Shown here piece by piece: positions 1-5,280 of a stretch of DNA of 5,280 bases. The stretch spans positions 1 through 5,280 of the forward strand of contig CAMLEX010000395.1 of assembly GCA_946479055.1 (NCBI GenBank), given 5' to 3'. Below the pieces are notes generated by a model. It was not told the DNA's origin and ran no database searches. It was given only the letters and a program-made list of their open reading frames with translations. Numbering within the stretch: the stretch's first letter is position 1; each line of letters starts with the position of its first letter. Source of the DNA: an uncultured Bacteroidota bacterium (GTDB lineage Bacteria; Bacteroidota; Bacteroidia; Chitinophagales; Chitinophagaceae). Position numbers and translations under genes: made by a program.

Positions 1-2
1 TT

Positions 3-230
3 CGCCGGGAAATTTCAATTGAAAATCCTGTTGCCAATTTATACCTGCGTCTGGCCGAAGCTGATATTATTGAAATGCTTTCAGAGAGCCTTTATCTTAT
101 CAATGACAAATCATATTATCTGCGGATTGAAGATGCCGGCAATGAAAAACCTGTTATCCGCAATTCAAACGGGCATAAAGAATTGATTGTTCCTGTTCAG
201 AAAAAAATAAGTTATTCCATTCTTTTTTAA
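3..230 (+). CDS. C-terminal end of an unidentified protein (5' end outside window)
   Basis: The third frame is open from the left edge for 75 codons and ends at TAA (228-230); the other two + frames stop early, at about 20 and 184. The translated tail has alternating hydrophobic and polar residues (for example YLRIEDAG, ELIVPV, ISYSILF), which suggests a beta-sandwich or jelly-roll ending. No transmembrane segment or motif is visible. The next gene starts 25 nt downstream on the same strand, so the two are probably co-transcribed. I do not recognise the family. The pattern 'KPVIRNSNG-x-KELIVPV' followed by a short final strand loosely resembles the ends of large secreted proteins found beside cytochrome/DUF1080 genes in this phylum, such as DUF6797-type proteins, but this is from memory and weak. 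Coding status is fairly sure; function is unknown. Confidence 0.7.
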   Translation, partial: RREISIENPVANLYLRLAEADIIEMLSESLYLINDKSYYLRIEDAGNEKPVIRNSNGHKELIVPVQKKISYSILF

Positions 231-255
231 ATTGATACTTGTTATGATTTATTCA

Positions 256-2190
256 ATGAAAAATATTTTAAACAAAAATTATCTTTCTTTATTACTGTGT
301 GCAATTTTAATAACAGCTTTTGCAATGAATGGATGGTCGCAGGCAGAGTCTGCTAAAGAGGACGACTATTTTAAAATTATGAGGGTGCCAGCACCGGAAG
401 GAATTATTCTTGAAGTAGGAGGACTTTGTACATTGCCCAATGGTGATTTAGCTGTTACTACACGCAGGGGCGATGTATTTATTGTAGAAAATCCAACCAG
501 TCAGCGACCTTATTTCAGAAAGTTTGCTACAGGTATGCATGAAGTATTGGGCATTGCTTATAAGGATGGTGCTTTGTATTGTGCACAACGTGGAGAGCTT
601 ACCAAGCTGGTTGATGCTGATAAGGATGGAAAGGCAGATATTTATGAAACGGTTTATGCATGGCCTATTTCAGGTAATTATCATGAATATAGTTTTGGTC
701 CAAAACTCGCACCTGATGGATCTTTTTTTGTGACACTGAATCTTGGTTTCCCAGATGTTTGGTGGCATCCCAAAAGCTTTGTTCCCTGGAGAGGATGGGC
801 CCTCAAAATATCTGAAGATGGAAGTATAGAACCATGGGCTACCGGTTTACGTTCTCCATGCGGTATCAGTATGATAGACGGTGAATTATTTTATACAGAC
901 AACCAGGGCGATTGGGTAGGTTCAGGTAGCATTATGCCTGTACGAAAAGGTGCTTTTCTCGGACATCCTGCTGGTTTGGTTTGGACCAATATGCCTAATT
1001 CTCCGTTGAAAGTTACACAGGATCAAATCTTTTCAAAAGTAAGTCCAAGGCTCGATACAGATAAAGATGGTAACCCTGTTAAGCCGCCCGATATTGTAAA
1101 CGAAAAGTTTATGGCGGAGTATGAGATGAAGAAATACGTTCCCGAGTTGCAGCTACCTTCCGTTTGGTTGCCACATGGTATTTTAGGCGTTTCTAATTCC
1201 GAGATTGTAAAAATACCGGAAGGCAATTTTGGTCCTTTTGCAGGTCAGTTGTTAGTTGGCGACCAGGGACAAAGTATGATTGACCGGGTATTTATGGAAA
1301 AAGTGAATGGTGAATACCAGGGAGCATCATGGGCATTCAGAAGCGGATTTCAATCTGGTATCGTTCGTTTAGCATGGGCAAAGGATGGTTCTCTGATTGC
1401 TGGTGAAACCAATCGTGGCTGGGGATCGGCTGGTGAAGCTTCTGAAGGATTACAGCGTTTGGTATGGAATAAAAAGATACCCTTTGAAATGAGAGCAGTG
1501 AGAGCCATGCCCGATGGTTTTGAAATTGAATTTACAAAACCGGTTGATAAAAAAACTGCGGAAGATATTGCTTCTTATTCAATAGAAAGTTATATCTATA
1601 AATACCAGGCAGTATATGGAAGCCCTCCTGTAAATACAAAGAAATGCCCCATAACAGGGGTGAAAGTATCAGCTGACGGAATGAAGGCAAGGTTGATTGT
1701 AAATAATTTGCGTCGTTATTATATTCATACTATTAATCTACCCGGCATTCAGGACAAGGAAACTTCTTTTTCCCTTGTACATCCAACGGCTTATTATACT
1801 TTAAATAATATTCCGGAAGGAAGTAAACTTGCCATGAGTGAAGTAAGTACAAAAAATTCTGCTAAAGGACCTAATAAAACAAATCCGGCCAGTGCCACAG
1901 CAGGAACAGTTGGAGCAAAGCCGGGAGTGATAACTTATGCCACTATAAAAAATATATTGCAGAAAAATACTTGTCTCGCCTGTCATCATCCTACCAAACG
2001 ACAAGTGGGCCCTTCATATACAGATGTAGCCAAACGAAAATATACAGTATCACAGATCATGGCCCTTATTCGCAACCCAAAAGCTGAACATTGGCCCGAT
2101 TACGCAACGCCTATGCCGCCAATGCCGCAGGTTTCAACTGCAGATGCCCGAAGAATAGCGGAATACATAAAGAGTTTGGAAAAAAGATAA
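256..2190 (+). CDS. Exported sorbosone-dehydrogenase-like beta-propeller protein with C-terminal cytochrome c domain
   Basis: 644 residues from ATG 256. In-frame starts also exist at TTG 232 and ATG 244; ATG 256 is preferred because it gives a compact type I signal peptide (MKNILNKNY, then a hydrophobic core, with cleavage probably after S28-Q-A30). Residues about 39-407 resemble the glucose/sorbosone dehydrogenase propeller: a GLRSPCGI stretch (197-204), DNQGDW (215-220), WLPHG (304-308), and calcium-loop-like DADKDGKAD (120-128). Residues about 408-530 form an Ig-like domain ('GFEIEFTKPVD', 'YGSPPV', 'HPTAYYTLN') usual between propeller and haem module. A Ser/Thr/Ala/Lys/Gly linker leads to a class I cytochrome c (about 558-644) with haem motif CLACH at 573-577 and axial Met candidates M620 and M623 in TPMPPMP. 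The mature protein should be periplasmic, with haem attached after export. The likely role is oxidation of a sugar or alcohol, or electron relay from a partner dehydrogenase. PQQ-binding residues could not be confirmed, so enzymatic activity is unproven. Confidence 0.95.
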   Translation: MKNILNKNYLSLLLCAILITAFAMNGWSQAESAKEDDYFKIMRVPAPEGIILEVGGLCTLPNGDLAVTTRRGDVFIVENPTSQRPYFRKFATGMHEVLGIAYKDGALYCAQRGELTKLVDADKDGKADIYETVYAWPISGNYHEYSFGPKLAPDGSFFVTLNLGFPDVWWHPKSFVPWRGWALKISEDGSIEPWATGLRSPCGISMIDGELFYTDNQGDWVGSGSIMPVRKGAFLGHPAGLVWTNMPNSPLKVTQDQIFSKVSPRLDTDKDGNPVKPPDIVNEKFMAEYEMKKYVPELQLPSVWLPHGILGVSNSEIVKIPEGNFGPFAGQLLVGDQGQSMIDRVFMEKVNGEYQGASWAFRSGFQSGIVRLAWAKDGSLIAGETNRGWGSAGEASEGLQRLVWNKKIPFEMRAVRAMPDGFEIEFTKPVDKKTAEDIASYSIESYIYKYQAVYGSPPVNTKKCPITGVKVSADGMKARLIVNNLRRYYIHTINLPGIQDKETSFSLVHPTAYYTLNNIPEGSKLAMSEVSTKNSAKGPNKTNPASATAGTVGAKPGVITYATIKNILQKNTCLACHHPTKRQVGPSYTDVAKRKYTVSQIMALIRNPKAEHWPDYATPMPPMPQVSTADARRIAEYIKSLEKR

Positions 2191-2277
2191 ATAATGAAAA
2201 AAATAAAATGCTATTAAGGCTGAACAATTTTTTTTAATGTACTTTATTATGAGAAAATATATTTCTGGTTCATGTAT

Positions 2278-2289
2278 TGAAAATTTTCA
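2278..2289. repeat. 12-bp perfect palindrome TGAAAATTTTCA
   Basis: TGAAAATTTTCA equals its own reverse complement. It lies in the middle of the spacer between the cytochrome and DUF1080 genes. Such a site could bind a dimeric regulator, but a palindrome of this size made almost wholly of A and T arises easily by chance in AT-rich DNA, and no second copy was noticed in the window. The sequence fact is certain; a function is not supported. Confidence 0.3.
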
Positions 2290-2393
2290 GCCTCGAATCA
2301 GCTATAAATTCTTTTACGCTAAACGTTGTAGCTTTTAACAAGGCAAATTCAATCGCCTGATCTTATGAACTTTTTTAAACGAATATTTACTGA

Positions 2394-2408
2394 TTTAAAA
2401 CTTTTAAA
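2394..2408. repeat. 15-bp palindrome TTTAAAA-C-TTTTAAA before the DUF1080 gene
   Basis: Two 7-bp arms, TTTAAAA (2394-2400) and TTTTAAA (2402-2408), flank a single C and end 12 nt before ATG 2421. A related sequence, CTTTTTTAAAC (2370-2380), lies 31 bp upstream of CTTTTAAAC (2401-2409), about three helical turns apart. In this position it would fall in the 5' leader or near the transcription start. It may be an operator or simply an AT-rich leader that keeps the start codon unstructured, as is common in Bacteroidota. Confidence 0.3.
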
Positions 2409-2420
2409 CTTCATACAAAA

Positions 2421-3188
2421 ATGAAAAGAATAGTTATTCTAACAACTTTATTCGCTGCAATTTCTCATTTGGCTCATTCCCAGGAAAAAGCTAAACCGCA
2501 AGAGACGGAATATTATTCTCCTGTGCCTGCTGTTGTCACACCAGGCGGCACTGTCAGTGATGCTCCTTCTGATGCGATCATTTTATTTGATGGCAAAAAT
2601 CTGGATCAATGGGTGAATACAAATGACTCTACACCTGCTAAATGGGTACTCGCTGATAATGTAATGACCGTTAATAAAAGCACTGGCGATATTCAGACAA
2701 GAAGTTCTTTCACCGATTTCCAATTGCATATAGAGTATCGCATTCCAGCCAACATAACAGGTTCTGGTCAGGGTCGTGGCAATAGTGGTATTTTTCTTGC
2801 AGCACTTCCCTGGGGAGCCGGTGGATATGAACTACAGGTGTTGGATAACTATAAGAATACAACCTATGTAAACGGGCAGGTGGGTAGTATGTACAAGCAG
2901 GCTGTTCCATTGGCAAATGCTTGCAAGAAACCCGGCGAATGGCAAACCTACGATGTAGTTTGGACTGCTCCCAAATTCGGCAAGGAAGGAATTTTGAAAT
3001 CTCTTGCCCGTGTTACCGTTTTTCATAATGGTGTACTTGTACAGAACAATACTACTTTATTAGGAGATACACCGTACATAGGACAACCCTCCTATCGTGT
3101 CCATGGTCCGGCACCTATTAAACTACAGGCCCACGGCGATAAAAGCGAGCCGATCAGTTACAGGAACATTTGGCTACGAACTTTGTGA
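2421..3188 (+). CDS. Secreted DUF1080 protein (3-keto-disaccharide hydrolase family)
   Basis: 255 residues, a normal length for a single-domain member. ATG 2421 is chosen because it directly begins a type I signal peptide (MKRIVILTTLFAAISHLAHS, cleavage about after S20), preceded by an A-rich leader (TACAAAA) and no Shine-Dalgarno. After a Pro-rich N-terminal stretch comes the DUF1080/PF06439 concanavalin-like beta-sandwich: opening motif LFDGKNLDQW (55-64), DFQLHIEYRIP (99-109), RGNSGIFL (119-126), YELQVLDNY (136-144), GSMYKQ (155-160), GEWQTYDVVW (172-181), FHNGVLVQNN (201-210), GPAPIKLQAHGD (229-240) and closing strand ISYRNIWLRTL (245-255). All blocks are present and in order, so the gene looks intact. 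The family is annotated as acting on 3-keto-glycosides after oxidation of the sugar C3 hydroxyl. The exact substrate cannot be told from sequence, and some members may only bind carbohydrate. The preceding cytochrome gene fits an oxidative sugar role. Location is expected to be periplasmic. Confidence 0.95.
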   Translation: MKRIVILTTLFAAISHLAHSQEKAKPQETEYYSPVPAVVTPGGTVSDAPSDAIILFDGKNLDQWVNTNDSTPAKWVLADNVMTVNKSTGDIQTRSSFTDFQLHIEYRIPANITGSGQGRGNSGIFLAALPWGAGGYELQVLDNYKNTTYVNGQVGSMYKQAVPLANACKKPGEWQTYDVVWTAPKFGKEGILKSLARVTVFHNGVLVQNNTTLLGDTPYIGQPSYRVHGPAPIKLQAHGDKSEPISYRNIWLRTL

Positions 3189-3342
3189 TGATGAAGGAGT
3201 TATGTTTTTAGAAACAGTTACTATAAAAGCCGACTAAAGAACTGTACAAATGAACGATATTGATTCGAAAAAGGTTTTGTTGATGGGTATATAAAAGCTC
3301 TTCGCTATTATTTTCTAACAATATAATTCTGAAAAATTCAAT
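3189..3342. other. Intergenic spacer before the lipoprotein gene
   Basis: This 154-bp stretch is non-coding as far as can be seen. A 6-bp inverted repeat, ACAGTT (3214-3219) with AACTGT (3240-3245), could form a weak hairpin with a 20-nt loop, but no T-tract follows, so it is not a good intrinsic terminator. A TAA in the frame of the downstream gene at 3316-3318 limits how far upstream that gene can begin. No promoter with correct spacing was found. Confidence 0.5.
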
Positions 3343-3345
3343 TTG
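3343..3345 (+). promoter_or_regulatory. Probable TTG start codon of the lipoprotein gene
   Basis: The upstream in-frame stop is TAA 3316-3318 and no ATG or GTG lies between it and the lipobox Cys codon at 3397-3399. TTG 3343 leaves an 18-residue signal with one Arg before the hydrophobic core. The only other in-frame TTG before the Cys (3385) falls inside the hydrophobic core and leaves too short a signal. The leader GAAAAATTCAA just upstream is A-rich, as at other Bacteroidota starts, with no Shine-Dalgarno. A sequencing error hiding an upstream start remains possible. Confidence 0.6.
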
Positions 3346-5280
3346 CATTTTTCTGGCTTACGATATTGGCTGTTTACTTTTATTTTGCTGTATGGATGCA
3401 CACAAAAAAGAAATACACTGTTTTCTTCTTTACCCCCGGGAAAAACTGGAATAGATTTTATAAACCGAATAACTGACACCGATTCACTTAATATTCTTGA
3501 TTATCTCTATTATTATAATGGGGGCGGTGTTGCGATCGCTGATTTTAATAGCGATGGACTTGCAGATATCTATTTTACTTCCAACCGGGAAAGCAATAAA
3601 CTTTACCTGAATAAAGGGAATTTTAGTTTTGAAGATATTACGCATAAAGCAGGTGTTGAAGGAAAGGGCAACTGGAAAACCGGCGTAACTATTGCTGATG
3701 TAAACGGAGATGGATTGTTAGATATTTATGTATGTGAAGTAGGCAAGTACAAAAATTTTCACGGACGTAATGAACTTTTCATCAATAATGGCAACCTGAC
3801 CTTTACTGAAAAGGCACAGGATTATGGATTGGATGCAGAGGGTTTTAACACTCAATCCGTATTTTTTGATTATGACCATGATGGTGATCTTGATATGTTT
3901 TTAGTGAACCATTCGGTGCATTCCCCCGACACATATGTTAAAGCTGATGCAAGACTTATAAATAATGATGTAAGTGGCGATAAATTGTTTCGTAATGACG
4001 GCAATCGTTTTACTGATGTTACCCAACAGGCGCATATTTACAGCAGCATAATTGGTTATGGACTGAACGTTGCCGTCGCCGATCTGGATAATGACGGATG
4101 GGATGATATTTATGTAAGCAATGATTTTCATGAGAATGATTATTATTATATCAACCAGCAGGATGGCACTTTCAGGGAAATGAATGCTGAAGTATTTGGT
4201 CATGAGAGCCGCTTCTCTATGGGGAGCGATATTGCAGACATCAACAATGATGGCTGGCTGGATATCATCACTCTTGATATGTTGCCTGCTGATGAAAAAG
4301 TGTTAAAGTCATCGGCAGGTGATGATTCGCCGGAAATTTTCAACTATAAATTAAGCTACGGTTATTACTATCAGTATGCACGGAATTGCTTACAATTAAA
4401 CACAGGAAAGGGGAAAAGATACAGTGATATAGCGTTGTATGCCGGCATAGCGGCTACTGACTGGAGTTGGGGTCCATTGATTGCAGACTATGATAATGAT
4501 GGCATTAAAGATTTGTTTGTAACCAACGGTATATTACGCAGACCCAATGATCTTGATTATATAAAATATGCATCTGGCTCAGGAATTAACGAAGCGCTAC
4601 ATGACAGAAATGTATCTGATCTGGACATAATAAAAAAATTGCCTGAAGGCAAAGTGCATAACTATATTTACAAAGGCACGGATAGTTTAAAATATTCAGA
4701 CAAATCGATTGACTGGGGTATTGAAATCCCCAGCTGGTCAAATGGAGCAGCCTACGCAGACCTTGATAATGACGGGGACCTGGACCTTATAATAAATAAC
4801 ATCAACGAACCGGCTAGTGTGTACAGGAATAATGCAACAGAAAAAACAGGCAACCATTTTTTAGATGTGCAACTCAAAGGGATTGCTGCGAATAAATTTG
4901 GTATTGGCGCAAAAATTTTAGTAAAACAAAAAGAACAAATACAACTTGGCTATGTAAGCACTGCCAAAGGTTTTCAAAGCAGTTCATTACAATATGTACA
5001 TTTTGGAATAAACAGTAACAATCTGATTGATACACTACAGGTAGTATGGCCGGATGGAAAGACTCAAACCATGGTCAACATAAAATCCGACCAACGTTTA
5101 ACCATATCCTATAATCCAGATGAAAATTTTTCTTCTTTGTTATTACCATCAGGTAATATTACAAACAAAATGTTTGTTGATATTACGGATTCGGTTACCC
5201 TTTCTTACCAGCACCAGGAAAATGATTTCAATGATTTTAACCAACAGCCACTTATTCCGCATAAGATTTCAACACAAGGC
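3343..5280 (+). CDS. CRTAC1-type FG-GAP/VCBS repeat lipoprotein with ASPIC/UnbV domain (3' end outside window)
   Basis: The frame is open from 3319 to the right edge without interruption. No ATG occurs in frame until 3895 (residue 185), inside the third propeller repeat; TTG 3343 is chosen because it yields a lipoprotein signal peptide (HFSGLRYW, hydrophobic LFTFILL, lipobox LYGC, lipidated Cys19). The motif SSLPPGKTGIDF follows, typical of the mature N-terminus in this family. Seven calcium-loop repeats of the form DxDxDGxxD or close variants lie at 67-75, 119-127, 176-184, 247-255, 299-307, 382-390 and 473-481, consistent with an integrin-alpha-like seven-bladed propeller. An ASPIC/UnbV domain spans about 504-590 (FGIGAKI, GFQSSS, VHFGI, VVWPDGK). 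The final residues (YQHQENDFNDFNQQPLIPHK) look like the start of a second propeller half, so the full protein is probably around 1,000-1,200 residues. Anchoring in the outer membrane and ligand or partner binding are inferred; no catalytic function is evident. Confidence 0.93.
   Translation, partial: MHFSGLRYWLFTFILLYGCTQKRNTLFSSLPPGKTGIDFINRITDTDSLNILDYLYYYNGGGVAIADFNSDGLADIYFTSNRESNKLYLNKGNFSFEDITHKAGVEGKGNWKTGVTIADVNGDGLLDIYVCEVGKYKNFHGRNELFINNGNLTFTEKAQDYGLDAEGFNTQSVFFDYDHDGDLDMFLVNHSVHSPDTYVKADARLINNDVSGDKLFRNDGNRFTDVTQQAHIYSSIIGYGLNVAVADLDNDGWDDIYVSNDFHENDYYYINQQDGTFREMNAEVFGHESRFSMGSDIADINNDGWLDIITLDMLPADEKVLKSSAGDDSPEIFNYKLSYGYYYQYARNCLQLNTGKGKRYSDIALYAGIAATDWSWGPLIADYDNDGIKDLFVTNGILRRPNDLDYIKYASGSGINEALHDRNVSDLDIIKKLPEGKVHNYIYKGTDSLKYSDKSIDWGIEIPSWSNGAAYADLDNDGDLDLIINNINEPASVYRNNATEKTGNHFLDVQLKGIAANKFGIGAKILVKQKEQIQLGYVSTAKGFQSSSLQYVHFGINSNNLIDTLQVVWPDGKTQTMVNIKSDQRLTISYNPDENFSSLLLPSGNITNKMFVDITDSVTLSYQHQENDFNDFNQQPLIPHKISTQG

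Larger units (their letters stand above)
2191..2420. other. AT-rich intergenic spacer with small palindromes
   Basis: This 230-bp stretch has no credible gene. An A-tract (2197-2204) can pair with a T-tract (2227-2234), giving an all-A/T stem just after the cytochrome gene; it has no GC and is a poor terminator candidate. A second possible pairing joins AGGCTGAA (2217-2224) to TTCAGCCT (2286-2293) around a 61-nt loop. Two palindromes are listed separately. No convincing Bacteroidota promoter (TTTG near -33 with TAnnTTTG near -7) was found. The spacer is much longer than the 25 nt between the first two genes, so the DUF1080 gene may have its own promoter. Confidence 0.6.

Noticed and set aside
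232..255. TTG 232 or ATG 244 as the start of the propeller-cytochrome gene
   Set aside because: Both add residues (MILVMIYS or MIYS) before the basic n-region and make a less typical signal peptide than ATG 256. ATG 244 cannot be fully excluded.
2197..2235. A-tract/T-tract pairing after the cytochrome gene as an intrinsic terminator
   Set aside because: The stem has no G-C pairs and a loop of about 22 nt, so it would be unstable; it is recorded only within the spacer description.
2329..2336. TAGCTTTT, and TATATTTC at 2258-2265, as Bacteroidota -7 elements (TAnnTTTG)
   Set aside because: Each lacks the final G and neither has a TTTG-like -33 element at proper spacing, so no promoter is called.
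2237..2338. 33-codon + strand frame starting at ATG 2237 in the spacer
   Set aside because: Composition is unremarkable, it has no recognisable signal or motif, and it overlaps the palindromes. It is about the length expected by chance.
3250..3294. 14-codon + strand frame upstream of the lipoprotein gene
   Set aside because: Too short to support; no leader-peptide pattern such as codon runs or an attenuator hairpin follows it.
3396..3476. ATG at 3396 as start for the lipoprotein in a shifted frame
   Set aside because: This frame stops after 26 codons and lacks the lipobox. The frame from TTG 3343 gives both the LYGC lipobox and the family-typical SSLPPGKTGIDF opening, so no frameshift is needed.
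3901..4203. 100-residue open frame on the - strand, rich in Ile and other hydrophobic residues
   Set aside because: It lies wholly inside the lipoprotein gene. Its Ile-rich, membrane-like composition is explained by reading Asp codons (GAT) backwards as ATC. The + frame carries clear family motifs throughout.

Overview
The window reads as chromosomal DNA from a Bacteroidota member, most likely of the Chitinophagaceae/Chitinophagales type. This is inferred from AT-rich DNA, A-rich leaders without Shine-Dalgarno sequences, type I signal peptides ending in a Ser-Gln context, and a protein repertoire typical of that group: a propeller plus cytochrome c protein, a DUF1080/3-keto-disaccharide hydrolase, and a very large CRTAC1/ASPIC-UnbV lipoprotein. 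No 16S or housekeeping marker is present, so the lineage is an inference. All recognisable genes lie on the + strand. No tRNA, rRNA, CRISPR array, insertion sequence or integrase was seen.

Layout: (1) positions 3-230, the last 75 codons of a gene that begins before the window. (2) 256-2190, an exported protein with an N-terminal sorbosone/glucose-dehydrogenase-like beta-propeller, an Ig-like middle domain and a C-terminal mono-haem cytochrome c domain; it starts only 25 nt after gene 1 and is probably co-transcribed with it. (3) 2191-2420, a 230-bp AT-rich spacer with small palindromes. (4) 2421-3188, an exported DUF1080 (3-keto-disaccharide hydrolase fold) protein. (5) 3189-3342, a 154-bp spacer. 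(6) 3343 to the right edge, the first 646 codons of an FG-GAP/VCBS propeller lipoprotein with an ASPIC/UnbV domain. Its only plausible start is a TTG codon, so an ATG-only gene caller would miss it or truncate it badly.

Taken together, the genes encode envelope proteins that plausibly act on carbohydrate: a periplasmic c-type cytochrome module that could carry electrons from sugar oxidation, a lyase/hydrolase-fold protein of the family that handles 3-keto-glycosides, and a surface-type calcium-binding propeller lipoprotein that may bind ligand or partner proteins. No sugar 3-dehydrogenase, SusC/SusD pair or regulator is visible here, so the pathway link is a hypothesis. The window looks like known families in an ordinary arrangement; I found no convincing new system. 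The points most worth a second look are the non-ATG start of the lipoprotein and the cytochrome/keto-sugar pairing.
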